A DNA stretch of 64,000 nucleotides from Pseudokineococcus lusitanus (GCF_003751265.1 NZ_RJKN01000004.1:353837-417836); one strand, 5' to 3'; positions 35,510-45,067 are shown, numbered from the stretch's first letter. Numbers and translations are program-made. Notes: generated by a model from the sequence alone, not told the origin.

Positions 35510-36501
35510 CGCAGCGGCACCGGCACGCCGACGACCTCGCCGACGACCTCGCCGTGGCCGAGCACGGGCGCGGTCGCCTGCTCGGCGACGACGGGCGCGT
35601 CGACGCCGAGCGCGGTGAGGGCGGCGGCCATGGCCACCCGGCGGGCGCGGTCGCCGCCGTCGAGGACCTTGAGGGCGACGGCGCGGCCGTCGGGCAGGGC
35701 CGCGGCGTAGACGGACTCGGCGCCGTCCTTGGCCACGAGGCCGGGCACGCCGCGCAGGAGCGCGGTGACGTCCCGGGTCGTGCCGCCCACCCACACCGGG
35801 AAGTCCCGGACGGCCTCGGCCAGCGCGTGCCCGGGCGTCCCCCGGCCGGCCGTGGCCAGCCCCGCGAAGGCCTGCGCGAGCCCGGACAGCGGCACGGTGG
35901 GCAGCGGCGTGCCGCAGCCGTCCGTCGTGACGTGCCCCGCGGCGGGGACGCCCGGCCGGCCGGCCGCGTCGCGGACGGTCGCGAGCACGGCCCGCTGCAG
36001 CGGGTGGTCGGGGTCGAGGTAGCCCTCGACCGGCCAGCCCGCGGCCACGCACGTGGCGACCATGGCCGCGTGCTTGCCGGAGCAGTTCTGCGCCAGGCGC
36101 TCCGGCGCGCGGCCCTCGGCCGTCCAGGTGGCCCGCAGGTGCTCGTCGAGCGGGAGGTCGGGGGTGTTCGCGAGGGACGTCTCGTCGCGGCCGACCGACG
36201 CGAGGACGCGGCGGGCGCCGTCGCGGTGGAAGTCCTCGCCGCTGTGGCTCGCCGTCGCGAGCGCGAGGAGGTCGCCGCCGAGGCGCAGGCCGGAGCGCAG
36301 CATCGCGAGCGCCTGGAGCGGCTTGAGGCACGAGCGGGGCAGGACGAGCGCGTCCGGGTCGCCGAGCCCGCCGACGACGTCGCCGTCGGGCCCGAGGAGC
36401 ACGACGTGCCCGTGGTGCGCCGACTCGACGACGTCGCCGCGCCGGACGAGCGCGATGGGCACGGCGCCCGCGAGCGGGCCGGGGGCGGAGGTCGTCGTCA
36501 C
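35506..36501 (-). CDS. Asparaginase (AnsII/PF06089-type)
   Basis: 331-residue protein of the asparaginase II family that is unrelated to the E. coli enzymes. Family motifs: VVESAHHGHVVLLGPDGDVV, PRSCLKPLQALAMLRSG, ASHSGEDFHRDG, NCSGKHAAMVATCVAAGWP, DGCGTPLPTVPLSGLAQAFA and FPVWVGGTTRDVTALLRG. It should hydrolyse L-asparagine to aspartate and ammonia; it has no signal peptide. GTG at 36501. It is the first gene of a two-gene unit with dtd; the metabolic reason for the pairing is not evident. Confidence 0.9.
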   Translation of the reverse strand: MTTTSAPGPLAGAVPIALVRRGDVVESAHHGHVVLLGPDGDVVGGLGDPDALVLPRSCLKPLQALAMLRSGLRLGGDLLALATASHSGEDFHRDGARRVLASVGRDETSLANTPDLPLDEHLRATWTAEGRAPERLAQNCSGKHAAMVATCVAAGWPVEGYLDPDHPLQRAVLATVRDAAGRPGVPAAGHVTTDGCGTPLPTVPLSGLAQAFAGLATAGRGTPGHALAEAVRDFPVWVGGTTRDVTALLRGVPGLVAKDGAESVYAAALPDGRAVALKVLDGGDRARRVAMAAALTALGVDAPVVAEQATAPVLGHGEVVGEVVGVPVPLR

Positions 36502-36666
36502 GCCGCGAGGGTAGGGCGGGCCGCCGGGCGACGGCGACGCCCGGGTCGGCGCCCGGATGTCCCGATGACCCTGGTGCAGGGGCTTTTGCGCTGGAAGGGT
36601 GGGAAGTCCCGGCGCGGACCGCGCCGGGGCCGCCGACGACGCCGACCAGCACCCGGGAGCCCCTCC

Positions 36667-38658
36667 GTGCCACGCCCGACCCCCGAACGGCCCCGCACCG
36701 ACCGCCCGACGACCGCCGGGCGCCGCTCCCGGGCCGCCCTCGTGGCCCGCACCGCCGTCACCGGCGCCGCGCTGCTCGTCCCGCTGCTGGCGGTGCCCGC
36801 GACCGCCGCGCCGGCGCCCGCGGCACCGGCGACCGTGGCGCCCACGGGTCCCGTCGTCGCCGACGGCCTGACGCAGCCCGTCTTCGACTACGCCGACGCG
36901 GTGCGCGAGACCGTCCGCGTCGAGGCGCCCGACGCCGACGGCGACGGCGAGCCGGACCTCGTCGTCGCCGACATCATCCGGCCGGCGGGGCTCGACGCCG
37001 ACGTGCCGGTGATCATGGACGCGAGCCCGTACTACCTCTGCTGCGGCCGCGGCCTCGAGTCCCAGCGCAAGCAGTACGACGCCGAGGGCCGGCCGCTCAA
37101 CTTCCCCCTCTTCTACGACAACTACTTCGTGCCGCGCGGCTACGCCTTCGTCGCCGTCGACATGGCCGGCACGGGCCGCTCCACGGGCTGCACCGACGTC
37201 GGCGGCCCCTCGGACGTCGACTCCGTCGCCGCCGTCGTCGAGTGGCTGGCCGGGGAGGGCACCGCCTACGACCTGGACGGGGAGGTCGTCGAGGCGACCT
37301 GGAGCGCCGGGCGCACGGGCATGATCGGCAAGTCCTACGACGGCACCCTGGCCAACGGCGTCGCCGCGGCCGGGACGACCGGGCTCGAGACCATCGTCCC
37401 GATCGAGGCCATCAGCTCCTGGTACGACTACACGCGCGCGGGCGACCTGCCCTTCTCCACCGGCTACCTGCCGTACCTCGGCAACTACGTGTCGCAGAAC
37501 CGCACCGAGGCGGTCGACTGCGCCGCGGCGCTGACGCAGCTCGGCGTGGACGCCGACGACGCGAGCGGCACCTACAACGACGTCTGGGCCGAGCGCGACT
37601 ACCGCGAGGGCGGCGAGCGCGCGGGCGGCCCCTACGACGCCTCGCAGATGACCGCGAGCGTCTTCGTCGTCCACGGCCTCCAGGACGACAACGTCAAGAT
37701 GCGGCACTTCTCCGAGCTGTGGGACGAGCTGGGCGAGCACGACGTCGAGCGCAAGCTCTGGCTCATCCGCTCCGGCCACACCGACCCCTTCGACTCCGAC
37801 CGCGAGGAGTGGGTCCGCGAGCTGCACCGCTGGTTCGACGCCGAGCTGATGGACGTCGACAACGGCATCCACGACGAGCCGTCGGTCCGCGTCGAGACGC
37901 GCCCGGGCGAGATCCGCACGAGCGACGCCTGGCCGGTGCCCACGCGCACCGTCCGCCTGCAGCCGCAGGCCGACGGGACCCTCGCCCCGGCGCGCCGGAC
38001 GCAGGGCGACGTCGTCGTCACGAGCAACGCCCGCCAGCGCGAGGCGGCCGCCGTGGCCGAGGGCGACAACCCGAACCGCCTCCTGTGGACGAGCGGCGAG
38101 CTCCGCGAGGACGTCCGGCTGTCGGGCTCGCCGCGCGTCGACCTGGAGGTCACGCACGCCGCGGCGACGGGCCAGGGCCAGGTCGGCGTCATGCTCGTCG
38201 ACTACGGCACGGCCGACCGCGTCCTCACGACCGGGGGCGGCGTCCGGGCGCTGGAGACCCGGTCCTGCTGGGGCGAGGGCGTCGAGGCCGACACCGGCTG
38301 CTTCCTCGACGCCGAGGTCGTGCGCGGCGAGACGCCGCTGCAGGTCCTCGCCCGGGGGGCCCTGCGCCTGCCCGGCGCGGGCACGCACCGGGTGTCCGTC
38401 GAGCTGCAGGCGCAGGACGTCGTCGTGCCCGCCGGCCACCGCGTCGGCCTCGTCGTCGTCGGCGCGTACCCGGGCTGGGTGACGACGGTCGACGGCGGCT
38501 CCGCCGCGTACACCGTCGACCTGGCCCGCACCGCGCTCCACCTGCCCGTCCAGGGCCGCGCGGCCTTCCTCGGCGGGGCCGCCCGCCCGGTGCCGGCGGC
38601 CGAGGACCTCGTCGCCGGGACGCTCCCCCGCCTCGGCGAGCGCGTCGTCCCGCGGTGA
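36667..38658 (+). CDS. Secreted CocE/NonD-family (S15) Xaa-Pro dipeptidyl-peptidase-like hydrolase
   Basis: 663-residue exported serine hydrolase. The signal peptide (about 1-43) has twin arginines (GRRSRAALVART), a hydrophobic core and an Ala-x-Ala region. The alpha/beta-hydrolase domain carries S223 in GMIGKSYDGT, D340 in VVHGLQDDNV and H371 in IRSGHTDPF as catalytic triad. The C-terminal PepX_C jelly-roll (about 420-660) ends with MLVDYG and AGHRVGLVVVGAYP stretches. It matches S15 Xaa-Pro dipeptidyl-peptidases and CocE esterases; whether it cuts peptides or esters is not decided. GTG at 36667 with GGGAG upstream. It stands alone and is followed by an 18-bp terminator. Confidence 0.92.
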   Translation: MPRPTPERPRTDRPTTAGRRSRAALVARTAVTGAALLVPLLAVPATAAPAPAAPATVAPTGPVVADGLTQPVFDYADAVRETVRVEAPDADGDGEPDLVVADIIRPAGLDADVPVIMDASPYYLCCGRGLESQRKQYDAEGRPLNFPLFYDNYFVPRGYAFVAVDMAGTGRSTGCTDVGGPSDVDSVAAVVEWLAGEGTAYDLDGEVVEATWSAGRTGMIGKSYDGTLANGVAAAGTTGLETIVPIEAISSWYDYTRAGDLPFSTGYLPYLGNYVSQNRTEAVDCAAALTQLGVDADDASGTYNDVWAERDYREGGERAGGPYDASQMTASVFVVHGLQDDNVKMRHFSELWDELGEHDVERKLWLIRSGHTDPFDSDREEWVRELHRWFDAELMDVDNGIHDEPSVRVETRPGEIRTSDAWPVPTRTVRLQPQADGTLAPARRTQGDVVVTSNARQREAAAVAEGDNPNRLLWTSGELREDVRLSGSPRVDLEVTHAAATGQGQVGVMLVDYGTADRVLTTGGGVRALETRSCWGEGVEADTGCFLDAEVVRGETPLQVLARGALRLPGAGTHRVSVELQAQDVVVPAGHRVGLVVVGAYPGWVTTVDGGSAAYTVDLARTALHLPVQGRAAFLGGAARPVPAAEDLVAGTLPRLGERVVPR

Positions 38659-38664
38659 CCCCTC

Positions 38665-38704
38665 GCCCCCGCCGGCCGGGTCGCGCGACCCGGCCGGCGG
38701 GGGC
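38665..38704. terminator. Strong hairpin after the secreted peptidase gene
   Basis: Perfect 18-bp inverted repeat GCCCCCGCCGGCCGGGTC / GACCCGGCCGGCGGGGGC with a GCGC loop, 6 bp after the peptidase stop. Confidence 0.85.
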
Positions 38705-38767
38705 CCGACGGGCTCCGCGGGCCCGCCACCCCGGGGCCCCCGGGGACCCCGGCGTAGCGTCGCCCGC

Positions 38768-39574
38768 GTGGGGGCGCCGCAGGTCGTCGGACGCGTGCGG
38801 CGGCTCGGCCTCACGCCGCTCAAGGGCGCCGCGCACCTCCACCCCGCCCGGGTCGACCTCGCCGCCCACGGGCCGGTCGGCGACCGCGGGTGGTGCCTCG
38901 TCGAGCACGACGCCGCCGGCGCCCTCGCCGTGGCCCGCACCGTCCGCACCCCCGGTGTCCTGCGGGTGCGCGCCCACGTCCCGCCCGGCGGCGGGCTCGC
39001 CCTCGACCTCCCCGGCGGCCACCACCACGTGCCCGAGCCGTCCGTCCCGGCCACGCCGTCCCTCGCCGACTACTGGGGGCGGCCGGCGCCCGTGACGCCC
39101 GTCCCGGGCCCGTGGGACGCGGCCCTGGGCGACCTCGTGGGCCGGCCGGTCGCGCTCGCCCGCGTCCTGCGCCCCGGCGCCGTCGTCTACGCCGACCCGC
39201 TCGTGCTCGTCACGACGTCGTCGCTGCGCGAGCTGTCCCGCCGGACCGGCGCCCCGCTCGACGACGAGCGGTTCCGCTCCCTCGTCCTCGTGGGCACAGA
39301 CGACGCCGCCCCCTTCGTCGAGGACACCTGGTCGGGCCGGGTGCTGCGGCTCGGCGGCGCCCGCGTCCTCGTCGGCGACGGGGTGGCCCGGTGCGCCGTC
39401 GTCCAGCGGGTGCCGGGCACGGGCGCGCGGGCGACGGACGACCTCCTCGGCGCGCTGGCCGCCGACCGGGCGGTCGACGGCCCGGGCGGGACCTCGCTGC
39501 TGCTGGGCGTCGGCGCCCGCGTGCTCGACCCCGGGCCGGTGGCGCTGGGCGACGAGGTCGCGCTCGAGGGCTGA
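38768..39574 (+). CDS. MOSC-domain protein
   Basis: 268-residue protein with an N-terminal MOSC_N-like beta-barrel (residues 1-90: VGRVRRLGLTPLKGAAHLHPARV, GPVGDRGWCLVEHDAAG) and a C-terminal MOSC domain (about 125-265). The expected cysteine is in VARCAVVQRVPGTG. MOSC proteins carry sulfur or molybdenum cofactor chemistry, as in molybdenum cofactor sulfurases and YcbX/YiiM; the acceptor here is unknown. GTG at 38768. The stop lies 5 bp from the convergent hrpA stop, and both stops are part of one small palindrome (39569-39585). Confidence 0.88.
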   Translation: MGAPQVVGRVRRLGLTPLKGAAHLHPARVDLAAHGPVGDRGWCLVEHDAAGALAVARTVRTPGVLRVRAHVPPGGGLALDLPGGHHHVPEPSVPATPSLADYWGRPAPVTPVPGPWDAALGDLVGRPVALARVLRPGAVVYADPLVLVTTSSLRELSRRTGAPLDDERFRSLVLVGTDDAAPFVEDTWSGRVLRLGGARVLVGDGVARCAVVQRVPGTGARATDDLLGALAADRAVDGPGGTSLLLGVGARVLDPGPVALGDEVALEG

Positions 39575-39579
39575 GGACG

Positions 39580-42500
39580 TCAGCCGTCGTCGCGCGGGAG
39601 CGCGGCGAGCGCCCGGGTGACCCGCTGCGGCGAGACCGACCCGCGGGTCGGCAGGCCCTGCGCGAAGAGGCTGACCCGCAGCTCCTCGAGCGTCCAGCGC
39701 ACCTCGCGGACGTCGTCGTCGCCCCGCCGGGACGCCGGCAGGGCCGCGACGGCGGCCTCCACCTCGGCGGCGGAGCGCTGGACGACGCCGGTGCGGTCGC
39801 GGTCGCGCGCGGCGTCGCCCGGCAGCGAGGCGACCCGGCGCAGCATCCCCTGGAGGTAGCGCTGGAGGTCCGGGAGCCGGTCGAGCCCGGCCGCCGTGAC
39901 CATCCGCGGGTGCACGAGCCCCGCGAGCTGGGCGCGCAGGTCCTCCAGCGCCGGGCGGACCGCGAGCGCCCGGAGGCCCGCGCCGGCGCCGTCGGCGAGC
40001 GAGCCGAGACGCTCCTCCACCTCGGCGGCGCTGCGCAGCACGCGGACCACGACGCCGACCGCCGCGGCCACCGCCCCGGGACCCGCGGTGCGGGCCTGCT
40101 CGCGCAGGGCTGCGTGGCCCTCCGGGTCGGTGGGCGGGCCGCCGGCCCGGCGGACGAGGTCGGCGAGGACCGCGTCCCAGACGTCGTCGAGCAGCGCGGC
40201 CGTGCTGCCGTGCGGGCTGCGCGCCAGCGTCAGCAGGTCGGTGTTCGACAGCCGGCGGACGACGTCCTTGCCGGGCGTCGGCAGCTCGAGCCGCAGCAGG
40301 CGGAGGGTGCCGGCCCGCTGGGCGGCCCGCGCCTCCCCCGCCGTGGGGTAGACCCGGACGGCCACCGCGTCGCCCTCGTCCGTCAGCGCCGGGTAGCCGG
40401 CGACGCCGGCCGTCGAGACCTCCTCCGGCAGCGCGCCCGTCGCGAAGGCCGCGTCCGCGTCCCGGGCCCCGCCGCGCTCGAGGTCGGAGGCGGCCGCGGA
40501 GACGGCGCGGCGGACGTCGGCCGTGAGGGAGCGCCGCAGGGCGAGGAGGTCGCGGCTCGTGCCGAGGACCCGTGGGCTGCCGTCGGCCGCCCGGTCGTCG
40601 TCGTCCTCGACCGTGAAGCGCACCCGCAGGTGGTCCGGCAGCGCCGCGGGATCCCAGTCGGCGAGCGGGACCGGCGTCCCCGTGAGCCGCTCGAGCTCGC
40701 GCGACAGCACCTCGAGGACGGGGCCGTCCGCGGGGCCGGCGACGGCCAGCACCGCCTCGGCCCGGTCGGGCGCCGGGGCGAGGTGGCGCCGGACGGCCTT
40801 GGGCAGCCCGCGCACGAGGGCGGTGACGAGCTCGTGGCGCAGGCCGGGCACCTGCCAGGCGAAGGGCTCGGGGTCGAGCTGGGCCAGGGCCCGCAGCGGC
40901 ACGTGGACGGTCGCCCCGTCGTCCTCCTCGCCGGGCGCGAAGCGGTACGAGACCCGCAGGTCGAGCTCGCCCGCGCGCCAGAGGAGGGGGAAGTCGTCGA
41001 CCTGCACGCCGGCCGCGGCGTCGGCCAGCAGCGCCGACGGGTCGAAGGTGAGGAGGTCCGGGCGGCGGCGGCGCTCGCCCTTCCACCAGCGGTCGAAGTG
41101 CGCCCCGGAGACGACGTCGGCGGGCACCCGCGCGTCGTAGAAGGCGACGAGCGCCTCCTCGTCGACGACGAGGCCACGGGTGCGGGTGCGGTGCTCGAGG
41201 TCCTCCGCCTCGTCGAGCAGGGCGCGGTTGTCGTCGAGGAAGCGGTGGGTGCTCACCCAGTCGCCCTCGACGAGCGCGTGGCGGATGAAGAGGTCGCGGC
41301 TCGTCACCGGGTCGACCCGGCCGTAGGCGATGGTCCGGGCGGCGACGAGCGGCAGCCCGTGGAGGAGCACCCGCTCGGAGGCGACGACGGACGCCCGCTT
41401 CTTGCTCCAGTGCGGCTCGGAGTACGTGCGCCGGACGAGGTGGCCGGCGAGCGCCTCCACCCACTCGGGCTGGATGGCGGCGACGCCGCGCGCCCACAGC
41501 CGCGAGGTCTCGACGAGCTCGGCGGCCATGACCCACGCCGGCGGCTTGCGGGCGAGCACCGAGCCGGGCCACAGGGCGAAGCGCGCGCCCCGGGCGCCGA
41601 GGTACTCGACGTTGCGACGCTCCCGGCGATCGGGCCGCGCGGCGTCGCGGCCCGCCTGGACCTTCGCCCGCGGGTCCTTCGTGCGCTCCTCGCGCATCCC
41701 GATGCTCGAGAGGAAGCCGGCGAGGACGCTCGCGTGGACGCGGTCGGCGTCGACCTGCTGCTCGCTGCCCGGGAGCACGTCCTCCTCCGGCGCGTCGCCG
41801 TCGTCCGCCTCGCCGACGACGTCGGCGTCCTCGTCGGGCAGGACCGCGCTGCTCGACGCGTCGACGCCGAGGGAGCGGGTCAGCTGCCGGAGCTGGCGGT
41901 GCACGTCCTGCCACTCGCGCACGCGCAGCCACGAGAGGAACTCGCGCTTGCACATCCGGCGGAAGGCACTGCTGGACAGCGTCTCCTGCTGGGCGTGGAG
42001 GTACCGCCACAGGGCGAGGAGGGTGAGCAGGTCCGAGCGCTCGTCGCGGAAGCGGGCGTGCGCGGCGTCGGCGGCCTGCTGGTGCTCGGCGGGGCGCTCG
42101 CGCGGGTCCTGCACCGACAGCGCCGCGGCGAGCACGAGCACCTCCGCCACGCAGCTGTTCCGGTCGGCCTCGACGACCATCCGGGCCAGGCGCGGGTCGA
42201 GCGGGAGCCGGGCCAGCCGCCGGCCGACCGGGGTGAGCCGGAGCTGCCGCTGCTCGGCGGGGCCCCGCTCCGCCGCCGCGTCCCCCTCCGTCGTCTCGAT
42301 GGCCCCGAGCTCGGTGAGGAGCGCGAGCCCGTCCGCGACCTGGCGGCGGTCGGGCGGGTCGACGAAGGGGAAGTCCTCGACCCGGCCGAGGCCGAGCGCG
42401 GCCATCTGGAGGATGACCGAGGCGAGCGACGTCCGGAGCACCTCGGGGTCGGTGAAGCGCGGGCGGCCCTCGTAGTCGGCCTCGCTGTAGAGACGGATCG

Positions 42501-43863
42501 CGACGCCCTCGGCGACGCGGCCGCAGCGCCCCGACCGCTGGTTCGCGCTCGCCTGGCTGACCGCCTCGACGGGCAGCCGCTGCACCTTGAGACGGGCGCT
42601 GTAGCGCGAGACGCGCGCCAGGCCGGCGTCGACGACGTAGCGGATGCCGGGCACCGTCAGCGACGTCTCGGCGACGTTGGTGGACAGGACGACCCGCCGC
42701 TGGACGCCCGGGCCGTGCGCGGAGAACACGCGGTGCTGCTCGGCGCCGGTCAGCCGGGCGTACAGCGGCAGGACCTCGGTGCCCCGCATCTGCATCCGGG
42801 CGACGGCGTCCGCGGTCTCGCGGATCTCGCGCTCGCCGGGGAGGAAGACGAGGACATCGCCTGGGCCTGTCGCGGCGAGCTCGCGGACGGCGTCGCACAC
42901 CGCCTGCACGGGCTCCTTCGCCGCGCGGGCGGGACGGTCGTCGTCCTCGTCGTCGTCCTCCTCGGCGTCGGCGTCCGCCGTGTCGTCGACGAGCGGGCGG
43001 TAGCGGACCTCGACGGGGAAGGTGCGGCCCGACACCTCGATGACGGGGACCTCGCCCGCGACGTCGGCGAAGTGGTCGGCGAAGCGGCGCGGGTCGATGG
43101 TCGCCGAGGTGATGACGAGCTTGAGGTCGGGCCGGCGCGGCAGGAGCCGGTGGAGGATCCCGAGGAGGAAGTCGATGTTGAGCGACCGCTCGTGCGCCTC
43201 GTCGATGATGACGGTGTCGTAGCGCGACAGCATCGGGTCGCGCTGCACCTCGGCGAGGAGGATGCCGTCGGTCACGACGGACACGAGCGTCCGGTCGCTG
43301 ACGCGGTCGGTGAAGCGGACGGCGTAGCCCACCTGCTCGCCGAGGGGGACGGCCAGCTCCTCCGCGACGCGCTCGGCGACGGCGCGGGCGGCGATCCGCC
43401 GGGGCTGCGTGTGCCCGATCATCCCGCGGGCGCCGCGGCCGAGCTCGAGGCAGATCTTGGGCAGCTGCGTCGTCTTGCCGGAGCCCGTCTCGCCGGCGAC
43501 GACGACGACCTGGTGGTCGCGGATGGCGGCGGCGATCTCGTCGCGGGCCCCCGAGACCGGCAGCTCGGGCGGGTAGGAGATCGCGGGGACGGTGGTGCGG
43601 CGGACGGCGAGCCGTTCCCGCGCCGTCTCGACGTCGGCCGCCACCCGCTCGAGGGCCGCGCCTCGCTCCGGCCCTGGACGTCGCAGCGCGCCGTCGAGCC
43701 GCCGCTCCAGCCGCTGCCCGTCGGCGACGCCGACCTCCGCCAGCGCGGCGCGGAGGGCCGCGGTCTGCGGGGTGTCGGCGACGGGGGCCGGCGCGCGGCC
43801 GGCGCCGGGGGGACGCCCCCCTCGGCGGGACCCGCGACGGGAGGGGGTGCGCTGCTCGGCCAT
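39580..43863 (-). CDS. hrpA: ATP-dependent RNA helicase HrpA
   Basis: 1427-residue DEAH-box helicase. Walker A is GETGSGKT (124-131), DEAH at 221-224 in VIIDEAHERSLN, then LVITSATID and a helicase C domain with the SGRCGRV-type motif VI (SANQRSGRCGRVAEG). The ratchet/OB region and the long HrpA-specific C-terminal DUF3418 follow, giving the normal length. HrpA remodels RNA-protein complexes and rescues stalled ribosomes in E. coli. ATG at 43863 is chosen; the first 30 residues are basic and disordered. Upstream lies the second 41-bp repeat array and the divergent DUF1232 gene. Confidence 0.95.
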   Translation of the reverse strand: MAEQRTPSRRGSRRGGRPPGAGRAPAPVADTPQTAALRAALAEVGVADGQRLERRLDGALRRPGPERGAALERVAADVETARERLAVRRTTVPAISYPPELPVSGARDEIAAAIRDHQVVVVAGETGSGKTTQLPKICLELGRGARGMIGHTQPRRIAARAVAERVAEELAVPLGEQVGYAVRFTDRVSDRTLVSVVTDGILLAEVQRDPMLSRYDTVIIDEAHERSLNIDFLLGILHRLLPRRPDLKLVITSATIDPRRFADHFADVAGEVPVIEVSGRTFPVEVRYRPLVDDTADADAEEDDDEDDDRPARAAKEPVQAVCDAVRELAATGPGDVLVFLPGEREIRETADAVARMQMRGTEVLPLYARLTGAEQHRVFSAHGPGVQRRVVLSTNVAETSLTVPGIRYVVDAGLARVSRYSARLKVQRLPVEAVSQASANQRSGRCGRVAEGVAIRLYSEADYEGRPRFTDPEVLRTSLASVILQMAALGLGRVEDFPFVDPPDRRQVADGLALLTELGAIETTEGDAAAERGPAEQRQLRLTPVGRRLARLPLDPRLARMVVEADRNSCVAEVLVLAAALSVQDPRERPAEHQQAADAAHARFRDERSDLLTLLALWRYLHAQQETLSSSAFRRMCKREFLSWLRVREWQDVHRQLRQLTRSLGVDASSSAVLPDEDADVVGEADDGDAPEEDVLPGSEQQVDADRVHASVLAGFLSSIGMREERTKDPRAKVQAGRDAARPDRRERRNVEYLGARGARFALWPGSVLARKPPAWVMAAELVETSRLWARGVAAIQPEWVEALAGHLVRRTYSEPHWSKKRASVVASERVLLHGLPLVAARTIAYGRVDPVTSRDLFIRHALVEGDWVSTHRFLDDNRALLDEAEDLEHRTRTRGLVVDEEALVAFYDARVPADVVSGAHFDRWWKGERRRRPDLLTFDPSALLADAAAGVQVDDFPLLWRAGELDLRVSYRFAPGEEDDGATVHVPLRALAQLDPEPFAWQVPGLRHELVTALVRGLPKAVRRHLAPAPDRAEAVLAVAGPADGPVLEVLSRELERLTGTPVPLADWDPAALPDHLRVRFTVEDDDDRAADGSPRVLGTSRDLLALRRSLTADVRRAVSAAASDLERGGARDADAAFATGALPEEVSTAGVAGYPALTDEGDAVAVRVYPTAGEARAAQRAGTLRLLRLELPTPGKDVVRRLSNTDLLTLARSPHGSTAALLDDVWDAVLADLVRRAGGPPTDPEGHAALREQARTAGPGAVAAAVGVVVRVLRSAAEVEERLGSLADGAGAGLRALAVRPALEDLRAQLAGLVHPRMVTAAGLDRLPDLQRYLQGMLRRVASLPGDAARDRDRTGVVQRSAAEVEAAVAALPASRRGDDDVREVRWTLEELRVSLFAQGLPTRGSVSPQRVTRALAALPRDDG

Positions 43864-43949
43864 GTCGGTCCCAGGGTAGGCGCGCCGCGGCCTCCCCCGC
43901 TCCGCGCGCCCGCCCCGTGCCGCCGCGGACCACGACGGGCCCGCCCTCG

Positions 43950-44105
43950 GGCGGCGGAAGGGCGCCGATGTGCCGACATCCGAACCCCCAGACGGCAAGA
44001 GGGCGCCGATGTGGCGACATCCGGACATCCGGCAGGCAAGAGAGCGCCGATGTGCCGACATCCGGGCCCCCGGGCGGCAGGAGGGCACCGATGTGCCGGC
44101 CGCGT
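43950..44105. repeat. 41-bp intergenic tandem repeat array 2
   Basis: Four units with cores starting at 43961 (GGCGCC), 44002 (GGCGCC), 44043 (AGCGCC) and 44084 (GGCACC), spacing exactly 41 bp each. Unit pattern: GGCA-AGAG-GGCGCC-GATG-TGCC followed by GACATCCGG; a second small hairpin GATGT-GCC-GACATC is visible. The array lies in the promoter region between divergent hrpA and the DUF1232 gene. It shares period, core and flanking pattern with arrays 1 and 3. Confidence 0.85.
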
Positions 44106-44137
44106 CGGCCGGTCAGGCGGGGTGCCAGGGTGGCGGC

Positions 44138-44569
44138 GTGCCGTCGTCGTGGACCTCGTGGGCGTCGTGGGACCTGCTGTGGTCGGTGCTGCTGGGCGCC
44201 GTCGTCGCCGCGGTCGTGCTGTGGCTGCTCCTCCTCGCCGCCCTCTGGAGGGGCAGGCCGGAGGCGACGAGCCTGCGCGAGGCGCTGCGGCTGCTGCCCG
44301 ACCTGCTGCGGATGCTGCGCCGGCTCGCCGCGGACGGCACCCTGCCGCGCGGGGTGCGCGTGCGGCTGTGGCTCGCGGTCGGCTACCTGGCCCTGCCGGT
44401 CGACCTCGTGCCCGACGTCGTCCCGGTGCTGGGCTGGGCCGACGACGCCGTCGTCGTCGCCCTCGTCCTGCGCTCCGTCGTCCGGGCTGCCGGGCCGGAC
44501 GCCCTGGCGCGGCACTGGCCGGGGACGCCGGAGGGGCTGGCGGCCGTCCGACGGCTCGCGCGGGTCTGA
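44138..44569 (+). CDS. DUF1232 (YkvA-like) membrane protein
   Basis: 143-residue protein. An N-terminal membrane helix (about 14-36, VLLGAVVAAVVLWLLLLAAL) is followed by a helical linker and the DUF1232 motif LAVGYLALPVDLVPDVVPVLGWADDAVVVALVLRSVV near residues 88-125, with the conserved PxDxxPDxxPxxGxxDD pattern. Function of the family is unknown; a membrane-associated role is assumed. GTG at 44138 is the best in-frame start. It converges with the DUF3180 gene, the stops being 6 bp apart. Confidence 0.85.
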   Translation: MPSSWTSWASWDLLWSVLLGAVVAAVVLWLLLLAALWRGRPEATSLREALRLLPDLLRMLRRLAADGTLPRGVRVRLWLAVGYLALPVDLVPDVVPVLGWADDAVVVALVLRSVVRAAGPDALARHWPGTPEGLAAVRRLARV

Positions 44570-44575
44570 CGGCCC

Positions 44576-45067
44576 TCAGGCGGTCGGACGCGCCGCGCGA
44601 CCGCCGCCGGGGCCGGGCTCGTCGTCGTCCTCCGGGGGCAGGCGGCACCACCGCTCGACGACGAGGCCCGCGACGAGGAGCAGCGCGGAGGCGCCTGCCG
44701 CGACGCCGAGGTTGACGACGGAGGCGCGCGGCAGCGGGAAGGCCACGTCGGGCAGCAGGTGGAGGACCTGCCCGACGTACCAGCCGACGAGCGCCGCCCC
44801 GGCGAGCGCCGACGCCTGGCCGAGGGCCGCCGTCCGCGCGGCGCGCAGGGGGTCGAGCGGACGGTCGCGGTGGCCGCGGGTCCAGCGCCGCACGGGCCAG
44901 CCGAGCACGAGGACGACGACGGCGAGCAGGAGGACGGCCGCGACGGCGGTCCACGGCAGCTGCGTGAGCCGCAGCCCCATCATCTCGAGCGGCCCGACGA
45001 GGGCGAACCCCAGCACGGCGGTGACGACGGCGACGCCGACGGGCGTCGTCCAGCGGGTCGGCGTCAC
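44576..45067 (-). CDS. DUF3180 membrane protein
   Basis: 163-residue protein with four membrane segments (about 9-28, 37-58, 83-103 and 117-138), matching the DUF3180 family, which in Actinomycetota is nearly always the gene after folK. GTG at 45067 overlaps the folK stop (GTGA). No function is known. It is the last gene of the ftsH-folE-folP-folBK unit. Confidence 0.9.
   Translation of the reverse strand: MTPTRWTTPVGVAVVTAVLGFALVGPLEMMGLRLTQLPWTAVAAVLLLAVVVLVLGWPVRRWTRGHRDRPLDPLRAARTAALGQASALAGAALVGWYVGQVLHLLPDVAFPLPRASVVNLGVAAGASALLLVAGLVVERWCRLPPEDDDEPGPGGGRAARPTA

Noticed and set aside
38225..44715. Very long open frames of about 1900-2100 codons overlapping the peptidase, MOSC and hrpA genes in other frames
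   Set aside because: They are Arg/Pro/Ala/Gly-rich translations without domains, running through well-identified genes. In DNA this GC-rich stop codons are rare in several frames.
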